A DNA stretch of 64,000 bases from assembly GCF_034092395.1 (NCBI RefSeq), contig NZ_CP139301.1, positions 434,001 through 498,000 on the forward strand, in the 5' to 3' direction. A model generated the notes under the pieces. The model was not told where the DNA came from. It saw nothing but the letters and a program-made list of their open reading frames with translations, and ran no database searches. The position numbers were made by a program, and so were the translations under genes. Below, piece after piece: positions 30,901 to 39,233 of the stretch; positions within the stretch are counted from its first letter, which is position 1; each line of letters opens with the position of its first letter. Source of the stretch: Prochlorococcus sp. MIT 1307. GTDB taxonomy: Bacteria; Cyanobacteriota; Cyanobacteriia; PCC-6307; Cyanobiaceae.

Positions 30901-31936
30901 TTCTCAACCCTTCACTAGTAAAACTAAATGGCAACATTGCCTTGACATTCATCTCTGAACTATCTACACCCTTGAGGCGTATAGAGCTGTCTATCCCTAC
31001 ATGTAATGTACCTGTATTTAAGGGAATCTGTCCTGTTATAGAAGTAACCCATGGGCCATATTTCCATTGACTTTCAGGGAAGAGTGCCTGACTGTCATTG
31101 CACCGAATAGTTGCTTTTGAAGCGGAAAGAGGATTTTCAAAAGAACCACCCTGCATTATGAAGTCGACCAGAGTTATGCCGCCCTTACATTTCAGGCCAC
31201 TCTCTTCGGCCTTGACTTGCAAATCTCCATTAAGTTGCCCTTGCGCCTGGAATCCTGACCTCGCAGAAAAAATACTCTGAAAAGGCTTAAGCTTAACCTT
31301 GCTTAAACGTGCTCTTACTTGAAGTGCAAATTTTTCCCAGGAGCCACTACCTTTAAGAAAGAATTTTCCATTATCGGGTAATCCTAATTGCAAGGAGCCA
31401 GTTACCATTTTCTCTTTTAATTTGAAAAAAGTATTGCTCGTAGCAGTTAACTCAAGATTGGATGGTTGAATAAAAACCCTGGCAGGGTCCTGCAACAAGA
31501 GCCATAGAGCAATATTTGGAGTCGGCTCATCAGTTGGACCTGCTACCCATAAAGCACCACTTTTATTTGGCCTTAAATTTAGATATGTTCCTTTCGGACT
31601 GATCACTGCCACAGGACGCCAATTAAACAAACTGGCAAGAGGAGCATATTTAATGACTAATCCTGAAAATTTTGCTGTTGACTCATCTTCCAGACCTGCT
31701 TTCAACTCAGTAGGGCCAATAGCTATGCCCCAGGGTCTTAAGCCTTTGTATGGACCAATAACCAAAGGATGTCCCAATGGTTTTGAAAGTTCCTTTTCAA
31801 GTTCAGGGCGTAACCCCTCAAATATCCCTTCAACAAAACGGTCAGTAGAATTCCAAATAAGAGTTCCACCAACAACAATCAGAGTCCCCAGGGCACCCCA
31901 ACGAATAACTTTTAAGGATTTGTCCCTCACTCCCAT
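27956..31936 (-). CDS. TamB-like translocation/assembly protein (DUF490)
   Basis: Very long envelope protein (1326 aa) of the TamB/AsmA-like family, which in other bacteria bridges inner and outer membranes and assists outer-membrane assembly or lipid transfer; in plants the TIC236 relative serves plastid import. An N-terminal membrane anchor lies near residues 12-30 (GALGTLIVVGGTLIWN). Next comes a long run of beta-strand-rich sequence without cysteines in a recognisable pattern, and then the C-terminal DUF490 domain with LTLNGALDQTLAASGVVRL and RPTMPRNELIGLLGG, ending in FLRY. ATG 31936 directly precedes the anchor. It is divergent from ycf51, sharing a 112-bp spacer, and ends 4 bp before the ROK remnant. 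Confidence 0.92.
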   Translation of the reverse strand: MGVRDKSLKVIRWGALGTLIVVGGTLIWNSTDRFVEGIFEGLRPELEKELSKPLGHPLVIGPYKGLRPWGIAIGPTELKAGLEDESTAKFSGLVIKYAPLASLFNWRPVAVISPKGTYLNLRPNKSGALWVAGPTDEPTPNIALWLLLQDPARVFIQPSNLELTATSNTFFKLKEKMVTGSLQLGLPDNGKFFLKGSGSWEKFALQVRARLSKVKLKPFQSIFSARSGFQAQGQLNGDLQVKAEESGLKCKGGITLVDFIMQGGSFENPLSASKATIRCNDSQALFPESQWKYGPWVTSITGQIPLNTGTLHVGIDSSIRLKGVDSSEMNVKAMLPFSFTSEGLRTGELLADFDLKPFPLVPIGSLLETSLAGTLSAKGRITGPLSALKTNFDIGLTNPQVNGLRLQEVWSGAFQGLSGGGGELTMSSSGASVPGKLSANFNKNWKLDNLNVKRLGGEILLERFNNSFSWKAKSFRLDRVEVAIPPEKSFKRIFGQLSGNGSVGISPLSIDGEITMRYPRYMGLRLKEARLNGNYFENNFSVNGEILPPDQGQVLLNAKGSVGGRLKAKAEALGVSARWITDTVLQLPKINIKATSMGGNAKDLGGFFVKAFGDSLDGRLNALVHSQTSLLNSKSKISSTYKRIDPNDLQGEVDAVVEVAGADMENLNLDLKLSGHLWPTGRKSQIDFKVQPLVATIRGPLQGGLGQFSLLNVPFSLLSLLGPVPSSLSGMFGISGQYRRSKGIPDITAELVLEDARLAEKEFVLDRGEFSLTDSILKMDVLLRSTSSVEPLRLIGEVPLDPSSPIDFRVESHGDGLHFLAGLSDGALTWEKGTADVRFLIRGTRDAPIANGFLVLKNGEFVVMEKEIKDLNASMVFDFNRLEILNLEGKMGSKGTVKGFGSIGLFRSEQEELQPLAIKMKQVPLKLPYGEVEVASNLRLKGALFEPQIGGNLTIKDGSFSPPKKSGSKKKISKENNVSASFSRRRKMTLLPEQRWDMKKPLNLFVQDSNSTASRIFRLSIPKKFSKISFNKLRLRLGPKFQIATPPNAFTLQPLAIFDANGLLTLNGALDQTLAASGVVRLTKGRVNLFTTTFNFDRSKQNVAVFAPSMGLIPYVDVTMITSIPDTLRSAENLSSSSDFSTNGSGAFGIGGSRMIKVELIATGPADRISDNFQLTSRPTMPRNELIGLLGGNSLTSLFQGGESAVLGTVIGRSFISPLLGNVTDSFSERLQFSLYPTTIVSSPKGAKDAKSSSGDETDTPQQAWVTDIGIDLNKKFNFSVQATPNRSDIPPQGTLRYAVNSNLDALGSLDKEGNWQSQFQLFLRY

Positions 31937-31980
31937 TGCATTTAACTAACCTTCGAGGGAGTAAATGAACTATAAGAAGT

Positions 31981-32074
31981 GAATCTGATCTTTACCAGCC
32001 TATAAACCTCGACCAATTATTAAAAATGAATCCACTTTTGACCAGCCCATGAACCTCGTTGAATTAGTAAAGGA
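31981..32074 (+). repeat. Diverged 47-bp direct repeat over the ycf51 start
   Basis: Two adjacent 47-base copies (31981-32027 and 32028-32074) match at 33 of 47 positions by eye without gaps. The best-conserved parts are GAATC, ACCAGCC, AACCTCG and AATTA. The second copy contains the ycf51 ATG (32049); the matching position in the first copy reads ATA. The period is not a multiple of three, so the upstream copy cannot be read as a simple protein extension. Confidence 0.6.
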
Positions 32075-33164
32075 GTCCACTCAATGGTTCTTCTGGCTAA
32101 GCCTAGGTCTAGGTTTGGCTACCATGCTCTCTTTCTTAATAGGGTGGGGGATAAAGTTTCGCCTTGTTGGTGCAACGGTTTTCAGCCTTTTGCTCGCCAC
32201 CAGCTGTTGGGCATTTACAGCCAGCTATAACCCTCCTTTTTTGAAAGAAGGAGCCCAATATGCTCCAATAGTTTTTGATAATGGTTATGACCTCGTCGTC
32301 GCCCAAGCTCCAGAGGATTTCACTGAAGAAGCCGTTCTACCAACGTTGGAGCAAATAGCAGCCAACCTTAAAGGAGGGGGTAGAAGTGACGCAATGGTTC
32401 ATGTCCGCATTAGGAAGTTAGAAACAACAAGAATGGGAGTAACTACTCCAATAGTTTTAGGAGAAGTTGTTAGAGACATAAAAAATAATCGCACCATCTT
32501 TTTGAATGATCTCAACGATGAAATTCCTTCTCATGCCCTCTCCCCTCAAGACCAGGTAGCTGATCTCAACGATGAAATTCCTTCTCCTACCCTCTCCCCT
32601 CAAGACCAGGTAGCTGATCTCAACGATGAAATTCCTTCTCCTACCCTCTCCCCTCAAGACCAGGTAGCTGATCTCAACGATGAAATTCCTTCTCCTACCC
32701 TCTCCCCTCAAGACCAGGTAGCTGATCTCAACGATGAAATTCCTTCTCATGCCCTCTCCCCTCAAGACCAGGTAGCTGATCTCAACGATGAAATTCCTTC
32801 TCCTACCCTCTCCCCTCAAGACCAGGTAGCTGATCTCAACGATGAAATTCCTTCTCCTACCCTCTCCCCTCAAGACCAGGTAGCTGATCTCAACGATGAA
32901 ATTCCTTCTCCTACCCTCTCCCCTCAAGACCAGGTAGCTGATCTCAACGATGAAATTCCTTCTCCTACCCTCTCCCCTCAAGACCAGGTAGCTGATCTCA
33001 ACGATGAAATTCCTTCTCCTACCCTCTCCCCTCAAGACCAGGTAGCTGATCTCAACGATGAAATTCCTTCTCCTACCCTCTCCCCTCAAGACCAGGTAGC
33101 TGATCTCAACGATGAAATTCCTTCTCCTCCTTCAAAGAACAGATGGAGTTTTAAAAACTATTGA
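32049..33164 (+). CDS. Ycf51-like protein with an expanded 18-residue tandem repeat tail
   Basis: The first about 155 residues match Ycf51 (DUF2518), a cyanobacterial and algal plastid protein of unknown function. Two hydrophobic segments near residues 13-55 (WFFWLSLGLGLATMLSFLIG and LVGATVFSLLLATSCWAF) precede a domain with VVRDIKNNRTIFLND. Then follow 11 exact-length 18-residue units (LNDEIPSPTLSPQDQVAD and a variant with HA for PT) plus a partial twelfth, ending in PSKNRWSFKNY. Ycf51 normally ends about where the array begins, so the 200-residue tail is an addition. It is acidic and Pro/Ser/Gln-rich and probably disordered. ATG 32049 fits the family. Next gene begins 10 bp downstream. Confidence 0.88.
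   Translation: MNLVELVKESTQWFFWLSLGLGLATMLSFLIGWGIKFRLVGATVFSLLLATSCWAFTASYNPPFLKEGAQYAPIVFDNGYDLVVAQAPEDFTEEAVLPTLEQIAANLKGGGRSDAMVHVRIRKLETTRMGVTTPIVLGEVVRDIKNNRTIFLNDLNDEIPSHALSPQDQVADLNDEIPSPTLSPQDQVADLNDEIPSPTLSPQDQVADLNDEIPSPTLSPQDQVADLNDEIPSHALSPQDQVADLNDEIPSPTLSPQDQVADLNDEIPSPTLSPQDQVADLNDEIPSPTLSPQDQVADLNDEIPSPTLSPQDQVADLNDEIPSPTLSPQDQVADLNDEIPSPTLSPQDQVADLNDEIPSPPSKNRWSFKNY
32508..33128 (+). repeat. 54-bp tandem repeat array inside ycf51
   Basis: Eleven consecutive 54-bp units run from 32508 to 33101, followed by half a unit to 33128. Only one kind of variation is seen: units 1 and 5 read CATGCC (His-Ala) where all others read CCTACC (Pro-Thr). All remaining positions, including synonymous ones, are identical, pointing to recent expansion or homogenisation. 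The period is a multiple of three, so the frame is kept whatever the copy number. Confidence 0.98.
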
Positions 33165-33174
33165 AATTTAGAGA

Positions 33175-33576
33175 ATGGAGAAACCACTCAATGATTTGCC
33201 ACAACATTTCCATGAAGAGGAAAAACAACTTCGAGCCCTAGGAATTCACAACTGGCTTTCACTCAATTCTCTTAAAGAAGAAGAACTATTAATTCTTGCT
33301 CAAAAAAGCCGCGCAACCACCAGAAACCTCAAACGACTTAGAGGCATGGCAAGACTCATTTGTGAGATCAACCTTTCTCAATCAGAGGCTGCTTTGCTAT
33401 TACATGCAGGAATCGCATCAACAAAAGCATTGGCATCATTGACACCTCAAGAATTGATTCGCAAAACAGGTCGACTGGAACGACAATTGAATACGGGGAA
33501 AGAGCCTTTTGTGGATCTCCCAAAAGCCCAAAAATGGATAAAAATTGCAAAAAGGGCAAATTCAGAACTGACCTAA
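33175..33576 (+). CDS. DUF4332 family protein (helix-hairpin-helix-like)
   Basis: Small soluble protein of 133 aa of the DUF4332 type, which consists of paired helix-hairpin-helix-like units. Visible units are ALGIHNWLSLNSLKEEELLILAQKS and LLLHAGIASTKALASLTPQELIRKTGRL, the second with the typical A-G-I-x-S-x-x-x-L-A pattern of nucleic-acid-binding HhH folds. ATG 33175 lies 10 bp after ycf51, so it shares that transcript. No enzymatic residues are visible. DNA binding is suggested by fold resemblance only. Confidence 0.8.
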   Translation: MEKPLNDLPQHFHEEEKQLRALGIHNWLSLNSLKEEELLILAQKSRATTRNLKRLRGMARLICEINLSQSEAALLLHAGIASTKALASLTPQELIRKTGRLERQLNTGKEPFVDLPKAQKWIKIAKRANSELT

Positions 33577-33635
33577 TAAACCCTCTAAAACCACAAATCA
33601 GATCAAATATTAGAGATAACCTCAATCGGAGGAAA

Positions 33636-33902
33636 ATGCATTATTTATATTCAATTGCAATGGTGATCCTTGCCTTTACTCCTGGAGCACTAGCGCAATC
33701 AAACCTGCTTGAGAGCGTCAAGCGAAACCCTAAAGAAGCCAAAGCATTATGCAGTCAATTTCGCCAACTTAATAAAAAAGGGATTTCGGCTAGTTCAAAA
33801 GAAGCTTTAGACCAAGTCTCACGACAAAAGAATTTGAGTATTAAAGATGCAGAGATTCTTTCTATATATGTCATCGGACTGAACTGCCCAGAGGTCAACT
33901 AG
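33636..33902 (+). CDS. Small secreted hypothetical protein
   Basis: The 88-aa product starts at ATG 33636 with a GGAGG sequence just ahead (33628-33632). A longer frame exists upstream to 33534 but overlaps the DUF4332 gene and lacks signal-like sequence. The N-terminus is a clean signal peptide (YLYSIAMVILAFTPGALAQS, cleavage expected after ALA). The mature part of about 65 residues is helical and has two cysteines, in ALCSQF and GLNCPE, that could form a disulphide in the periplasm. Function unknown. It is followed after 13 bp by the CocE/NonD hydrolase. Confidence 0.72.
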   Translation: MHYLYSIAMVILAFTPGALAQSNLLESVKRNPKEAKALCSQFRQLNKKGISASSKEALDQVSRQKNLSIKDAEILSIYVIGLNCPEVN

Positions 33903-33915
33903 GGCACATATCTAT

Positions 33916-35493
33916 ATGGAGTCAATTGCATGGCGTGATGAAAAGCTACTTCTCAAAGATGGAGTAAATCTCATATCAAGAATATGGACACCAGCTAATG
34001 GGGGAGGACCTTGGCCAGCTCTTCTGATGCGACAACCTTATGGAAGAGAAATTGCATCAACAGTTACTTTTAACCATCCTGTTTGGTGGGCAAGTCATGG
34101 TTATTTAGTTGTTGTTCAAGATGTGCGAGGTCAAGGGGGGTCTGAAGGGACTTTCACTGGATTCAAACAGGAAGCATCAGACACAAGTCAAACCCATGAA
34201 TGGGTTCGATCTCTCCAAGACTGCAATGGCCTTTTAGGTACATATGGTTTCTCTTATCAAGGACTAACTCAATTAACAGCAAACCCCAATACTCGACCCC
34301 CAGAATGTCTTGCCCCAGCAATGACAGGCCTAAATGAAAATGATCATTGGAGTTGTGATGGTGGTGCATTTTGGTGGCATCTAGGGCTGGCATGGGGATT
34401 GCAATTAGCCGCCTTAAAAGCCAATCGAAATGGTGACCAGGAGAGATGGGAAAGGATACGAAATAGCCTTGAAAACAAAACCTACCTTAAAGAAGGCGCC
34501 TTATTACTTAAAGAAATTGACCCTCAAGGAATGGCATACGATTGGTTTACACGTTCAAGCAAAAACAACCAAGAATGGATAGTTCACCAACCGCCTGCTA
34601 ACTGGCTGCGTCAACCGATGCTTCTAATTGGAGGCTGGTGGGATCCCCACCTACGTGGAGTAATAGACCTTTATCAAAAATCAATTGAAGCTGGGGGGGC
34701 ACCAGAACTTCACATTGGCCCAGCCACGCATCTGCAATGGTGGGCAGAAGCACAGGAACTTTTGCTGTCATTCTTTAATCAGCACCTAAAATCTCCAACA
34801 ACCAAAAGGATAAAAGCACCCAAACAAAGGCTTTGGAATATCACGAAGAAAGTATGGCAATTATCAAACCAATCAACTAATCCATCACACTATTGGGGGC
34901 TGTCAAGCCAAGGAGCAGCATGCCTAGATCCCAATGAAGGTGTACTGCAACCAAATTTAAAAAGTTTTGGAACATTAAATATAGTTCACGATCCTTGGAG
35001 GCCAGTTCCAGCAATTGGAGGACATCTCAGTCCTCAAGCTGGTCTTGCTGATCGAAAAGATTTAGACATGAGAGGAGATATCGCGACTTTCACAAGTAAG
35101 GAGCTTAAAGATAATCTTCGACTCGAGGGCATTCCTGTCTTGAAATTAATTGTTAAGGCCGACAAAGATGGCTTTGACCTCTGCGTTGCTCTATCTGTAA
35201 TCAATCATAAGGAAACGAAAGTTCTTCAAATATCAACTGGAATATTGAGAGTAATTGGCGAGGCAGCAAAAGAAGAACTAGCAAGGGAAGTCAGATTCCA
35301 AGCAGTTCTGGCAGATATAAAAAGAGGAGAAAAACTACGTTTATCAATAGCTGGTTCTGCTTGGCCCGCTATAGGAATTAATCCAGGTCAAAGCAATACA
35401 CCATGTGGCGCAACTGGGGTTCATTGCAATGTAATAACAATAAATCTGACACTTTCTGGTTCAAATTTTCACGTCTTACCACTTCTTGCTTAA
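33916..35493 (+). CDS. CocE/NonD family hydrolase (X-Pro dipeptidyl-peptidase-like)
   Basis: Alpha/beta hydrolase of 525 aa related to cocaine esterase and X-prolyl dipeptidyl peptidases. The N-terminal catalytic domain has [24 protein letters not shown] and the nucleophile motif GFSYQG at residues 111-116 (Ser113). The acid is expected in [10 protein letters not shown] and the His in GPATHLQWW. The C-terminal jelly-roll domain characteristic of the family covers roughly residues 320-525. ATG 33916 opens the first strand. Substrate unknown; acyl-amino-acid or peptide ester hydrolysis is usual for the family. The glgB start follows 60 bp later. Confidence 0.9.
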   Translation: MESIAWRDEKLLLKDGVNLISRIWTPANGGGPWPALLMRQPYGREIASTVTFNHPVWWASHGYLVVVQDVRGQGGSEGTFTGFKQEASDTSQTHEWVRSLQDCNGLLGTYGFSYQGLTQLTANPNTRPPECLAPAMTGLNENDHWSCDGGAFWWHLGLAWGLQLAALKANRNGDQERWERIRNSLENKTYLKEGALLLKEIDPQGMAYDWFTRSSKNNQEWIVHQPPANWLRQPMLLIGGWWDPHLRGVIDLYQKSIEAGGAPELHIGPATHLQWWAEAQELLLSFFNQHLKSPTTKRIKAPKQRLWNITKKVWQLSNQSTNPSHYWGLSSQGAACLDPNEGVLQPNLKSFGTLNIVHDPWRPVPAIGGHLSPQAGLADRKDLDMRGDIATFTSKELKDNLRLEGIPVLKLIVKADKDGFDLCVALSVINHKETKVLQISTGILRVIGEAAKEELAREVRFQAVLADIKRGEKLRLSIAGSAWPAIGINPGQSNTPCGATGVHCNVITINLTLSGSNFHVLPLLA

Positions 35494-35552
35494 AAGCCTT
35501 ACATGATAGCTCTCGTCGTTTTAGGCTCCGAGAGAAAATTCGTCCTTCTGCC

Positions 35553-37829
35553 ATGACCACCAGTGTTTCATTTGACTGGATGGAAAAAGATGGCGAAAGA
35601 CTTGCAAAATGTAGGCACGATCATCCTTTTGCAGTCCTAGGCCCTCAGCCTCATCAAGGAGAGTGGATTGTTCGTATTTGGATGCCAGAAGCAGAAAAAG
35701 TAGAGCTTCTAATAGATGGGAAAACATTTGACACAACTACCGTTAACCACCCCTGGGTCTTTGAAAGAGTTTTGACAAAAGATCCTGGAATCGATTATCA
35801 AATCAAAGTTCATCGTGCTGGAGTCGAACATATACAAAACGATCCTTGGGCATTCAGAGATGAATGGATGGGGGAAATGGATCGACATCTTTTCGCAGAG
35901 GGAAATCACCATCACATATGGAAACGAATGGGGGCACATCTTGTAGAAAGAGAAGACATCCAGGGTGTGATGTTCTGTCTATGGGCTCCAAATGCTTTAA
36001 GTGTTTCTGTTCTAGGTGATTTGAATTCTTGGGATGGTCGACATCACCCAATGCAAAAAAGATTGGGAGGTATCTGGGAATTATTTATACCAGGATTAAA
36101 AGAAGGCGAGCTTTACAAATATGAAATACGAAGTCAAGAAGGACATTGCTATCAAAAATCTGACCCATATGGTTTCCAACATGAAATTCGCCCATATACA
36201 AGCTCAGTCATTACAGGAGTCGATAAATATAAATGGAATGATAAACACTGGATATCTCAACGTGATAAACAAAATAATCTAGATCAACCTATTTCTGTTT
36301 ATGAGATGCATTTAGGTAGTTGGATGCATGCTTCAGTTGATAGTCCTTTTATCGAAGAGAATGGCAATCCAAGAGATCCTATATTAGCGGCAGAAATGAA
36401 ACCTGGGGCAAGACTTCTTACATATAAAGAACTCACTAAAAAACTTATACCTTATGTAAAAGAAAGAGGTTTCACACATATCGAATTAATGCCAATTTCA
36501 GAGCATCCATTCGATGGTTCATGGGGATATCAAGTTACAGGTTGGTATGCACCAACAAGTAGATATGGGACTCCCGATGAATTCCGTCAATTTGTAGATA
36601 GTTGCCACGAAAATGAGATTGGAGTAATTCTAGATTGGGTACCAGGACACTTTCCCAAAGATAGTCACGGGCTTGCCTTTTTTGATGGTTGTCATTTATA
36701 CGAGCATTCAGATCCTCGCATAGGAGAGCATAAGGAGTGGGGAACACTAATTTTTAACTACAGTCGAAATGAAGTTCGTAATTTCTTGGTAGCAAACTTA
36801 ATATTTTGGTTTGATCAATATCATATAGATGGTATTAGGGTTGATGCAGTTGCTTCAATGCTCTACAAGGATTATCTAAGGCCAGATGGAGAATGGATTC
36901 CGAATGAAGATGGCGGAAGAGAAAACACTGAAGCAGTTCATTTTCTTCAACAAGCTAATCACGTACTTTTCGAACATTTCCCAGGGGCCCTTTCAATTGC
37001 AGAAGAGTCAACAACTTGGCCAATGGTAACCAAGCCAACAAATATGGGCGGATTAGGGTTCAACCTTAAATGGAATATGGGCTGGATGCATGACATGCTT
37101 GATTACTTTGAACTAGATCCTTGGTTTAGGAAATTTAATCAAAATAGCGTAACCTTTTCTATTTTTTATAATTACACAGAAAATTTCATGTTAGCTCTAA
37201 GCCATGACGAAGTTGTTCATGGAAAAAGTCACTTATTACATAAAATGCCAGGAGATGATTGGCAAAAATATGCTAATACTCGTGCACTTCTTGCCTATAT
37301 GTGGACCCATCCTGGCAAAAAGACAATCTTCATGGGCATGGAGTTTGGGCAACGACAAGAATGGAATGTATGGGGTGATCTACAATGGGAACTTTTAAAT
37401 TTCAACCCTCATAAAGGAATCCAAAGACTTGTAGATGATCTAAATACTTTATATAAGTCAGAGCCAGCGCTATGGAAGGATGATTTCGATCAATATGGCT
37501 TTCAATGGATTGATTGCAATGATAATGACCATTCGGTAATTAGTTTTATGCGACGTGAAAAAGACAATGGAGAATGGCTTGTAATAGTAGCTAACTTTAC
37601 CCCACAGAATCATTCAAACTATAGAATTGGAGTCCCCAGGGACGGCTATTACAAAGAAGTCCTTAATACCGATGGAGAACGATATGGAGGTTCTAATATA
37701 GGCAATATGGGTGGCAAGTTTTCAGATAAAATCAATATACATGGATATAATGATTCACTAGACCTATGCTTACCACCATTGAGTGTCTTAGTGTTTAGAC
37801 ATGATCCAAATATCAATCCCCAAACATAA
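35553..37829 (+). CDS. glgB: 1,4-alpha-glucan branching enzyme
   Basis: Creates alpha-1,6 branches in glycogen. From ATG 35553 the protein is 758 aa, normal for the family. It has an N-terminal GlgB N1 domain ([11 protein letters not shown]), CBM48 ([21 protein letters not shown] region) and a GH13 catalytic domain with the box [13 protein letters not shown]. The nucleophile aspartate lies in [11 protein letters not shown], the acid in SIAEEST and the final box in [16 protein letters not shown] frame extending upstream to 35403 overlaps the previous gene and is not conserved-looking. Works with glgA (4.8-6.3 kb) in carbon storage. Confidence 0.97.
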   Translation: MTTSVSFDWMEKDGERLAKCRHDHPFAVLGPQPHQGEWIVRIWMPEAEKVELLIDGKTFDTTTVNHPWVFERVLTKDPGIDYQIKVHRAGVEHIQNDPWAFRDEWMGEMDRHLFAEGNHHHIWKRMGAHLVEREDIQGVMFCLWAPNALSVSVLGDLNSWDGRHHPMQKRLGGIWELFIPGLKEGELYKYEIRSQEGHCYQKSDPYGFQHEIRPYTSSVITGVDKYKWNDKHWISQRDKQNNLDQPISVYEMHLGSWMHASVDSPFIEENGNPRDPILAAEMKPGARLLTYKELTKKLIPYVKERGFTHIELMPISEHPFDGSWGYQVTGWYAPTSRYGTPDEFRQFVDSCHENEIGVILDWVPGHFPKDSHGLAFFDGCHLYEHSDPRIGEHKEWGTLIFNYSRNEVRNFLVANLIFWFDQYHIDGIRVDAVASMLYKDYLRPDGEWIPNEDGGRENTEAVHFLQQANHVLFEHFPGALSIAEESTTWPMVTKPTNMGGLGFNLKWNMGWMHDMLDYFELDPWFRKFNQNSVTFSIFYNYTENFMLALSHDEVVHGKSHLLHKMPGDDWQKYANTRALLAYMWTHPGKKTIFMGMEFGQRQEWNVWGDLQWELLNFNPHKGIQRLVDDLNTLYKSEPALWKDDFDQYGFQWIDCNDNDHSVISFMRREKDNGEWLVIVANFTPQNHSNYRIGVPRDGYYKEVLNTDGERYGGSNIGNMGGKFSDKINIHGYNDSLDLCLPPLSVLVFRHDPNINPQT

Positions 37830-38051
37830 GCTATAACAACATTAATTGAATTTGATTATAGCCAAAGATCAAAAAATTGACTTCACTTTTAAACAAAAAC
37901 AATCGCCAAAAAACAATTGAATCTTAAATCGTAAGAATGGGTTAAGAATTCAATGCTTCAATTATACTTAAATATGATTGATTATTAAATGAACCTAGCC
38001 CAATAGATAAATTCACCTTCAAAGTTTCAAATACATTCAAAAGGAATCAAG

Positions 38052-38927
38052 ATGGAAGAATCCTATTTCAATAACAAATCAGACCTTCAAGATCCTTGGT
38101 CAGTAAAAGCAAAGAATCCAGAGCCTTCCGACAAAGATGAAACTAAAAATACTCTCGCTGAAGGTAATGTCTCAAAGGAGAGTCAAGCTGAAGCCCCCTC
38201 CTCTCTAGTTGATTCCAATCAGGGACCACAACTTGAAGACCCCTCCTCTCTAGTTGATTCCAATCAGGAACCACAACTTGAAGACCCCTCCTCTCTAGTT
38301 GATTCCAATCAGGAACCACAACTTGAAGACCCCTCCTCTCTAGTTGATTCCAATCAGGAACCACAACTTGAAGACCCCTCCTCTCTAGTTGATTCCAATC
38401 AGGGACCACAACTTGAAGACCCCTCCTCTCTAGTTGATTCCAATCAGGAACCACAACTTGAAGACCCCTCCTCTCTAGTTGATTCCAATCAGGAACCACA
38501 ACTTGAAGACCCCTCCTCTCTAGTTGATTCCAATCAGGAACCACAACTTGAAGACCCCTCCTCTCTAGTTGATTCCAATCAGGAACCACAACTTGAAGAC
38601 CCCTCCTCTCTAGTTGATTCCAATCAGGAACCACAACGTGAAGAGCCCTCTTCAGTGGTGAGCTTTACTACCAAGACCAAGAGGAATGGCAAAGTCCTGC
38701 AAAAAAACAATCCCAATCAATTCAACAAAAAGAATAAATTCATTTCAAACGAGACAAACAATACCGAAGTTCTATTTGACTACAAAAGGAAACCAGGTGT
38801 TAAACAGTCCTCATTTAACATAAGAAGAATACTACCAAAAAGCCTTACAAATACAAAGTTTGTCCTTCAACTATTTGGTATTATCATCCTTCTCTACTTC
38901 TTAAGAGTATTCTTCTTGGTGTTTTAA
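38052..38927 (+). CDS. Unknown C-tail-anchored protein with ten 15-residue repeats
   Basis: Unrecognised 291-aa protein. Residues 1-46 are polar; residues 47-196 are ten 15-residue units (PSSLVDSNQEPQLED and close variants) rich in Asp, Glu, Gln and Ser. A basic stretch follows (TKTKRNGKVLQKNNPNQFNK), and the C-terminus is one membrane helix (FVLQLFGIIILLYFLRVFFLVF) ending at the stop codon. This predicts a cytoplasmic, disordered spacer tethered by its C-terminus. ATG 38052 has an AAAGGAA site upstream. It stands alone between glgB and hemE with 222 and 306 bp on either side. Function unknown; I know no family for it. Confidence 0.8.
   Translation: MEESYFNNKSDLQDPWSVKAKNPEPSDKDETKNTLAEGNVSKESQAEAPSSLVDSNQGPQLEDPSSLVDSNQEPQLEDPSSLVDSNQEPQLEDPSSLVDSNQEPQLEDPSSLVDSNQGPQLEDPSSLVDSNQEPQLEDPSSLVDSNQEPQLEDPSSLVDSNQEPQLEDPSSLVDSNQEPQLEDPSSLVDSNQEPQREEPSSVVSFTTKTKRNGKVLQKNNPNQFNKKNKFISNETNNTEVLFDYKRKPGVKQSSFNIRRILPKSLTNTKFVLQLFGIIILLYFLRVFFLVF
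38190..38639 (+). repeat. 45-bp tandem repeat array
   Basis: Ten exact-length 45-bp units run from 38190 to 38639, followed by a decayed partial unit (EEPSSVVS in protein). Units 1 and 5 carry GGA (Gly) where the others have GAA (Glu). Unit 1 also begins with GCC (Ala) and unit 10 ends with CGT (Arg). No synonymous difference is seen among units. The pattern indicates very recent copy-number change. Confidence 0.98.
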
Positions 38928-39233
38928 ATACTAAATCAATAATTCTTCATTGGATCATTCAAACAAGTTAAAAACATTATCTAAATGGTTTTCCATGGCA
39001 ATACTGTTCCTACATACTGATGGTGTAATAATGAGAAATTCAGTCTCAACAGTGTATTTGCTGGAAATAGCACCATTTTTTCGGTCGTTAAGAAAGCAAC
39101 CAATAACCGAGATTCTGAAAGCATAAAGCCAAGAAAAAATCACAAAGGTGTGACGAAGATAACTTCTATAGAAAATAATTGTCGATATGAGAAGCGCCTT
39201 CTAGTAAGTTTCTGGGTTGATAACGACAGAATA
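38928..39233. other. Intergenic stretch before hemE
   Basis: Between the repeat protein and hemE I see no supported gene. A 62-codon minus-strand frame (GTG start, 38955-39143) has no recognisable sequence or binding site. An upstream extension of hemE from GTG 39150 is also unsupported. The hemE promoter presumably lies here, but no clear -35/-10 pair was found. Confidence 0.5.

Noticed and set aside
32457-33089. 210-codon minus-strand gene over the ycf51 array
   Set aside because: It is produced automatically by a stop-free repeat unit whose length is divisible by three; there is no non-repeat domain or binding site.
32508-33128. CRISPR array
   Set aside because: Units are contiguous with a constant 54-bp period, no unique spacers, and they lie in frame inside ycf51. 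The same reasoning excludes the 45-bp array at 38190-38639.
33534-33635. N-terminal extension of the small secreted protein
   Set aside because: It overlaps the DUF4332 gene; the signal peptide begins at ATG 33636, which has a GGAGG just upstream.
35403-35552. N-terminal extension of glgB
   Set aside because: It overlaps the CocE/NonD gene in another frame and family similarity begins after ATG 35553.
38143-38634. 163-codon minus-strand gene over the 45-bp array
   Set aside because: Same reason: repetition of one open unit on the opposite strand of a better-supported gene.
38955-39143. 62-codon minus-strand gene upstream of hemE
   Set aside because: GTG start, no ribosome site, no recognisable features; the interval more likely holds the hemE promoter.
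39150-39233. N-terminal extension of hemE from GTG 39150
   Set aside because: HemE proteins begin close to the LLLRAARGE segment; the extension has no family resemblance and ATG 39234 is available.
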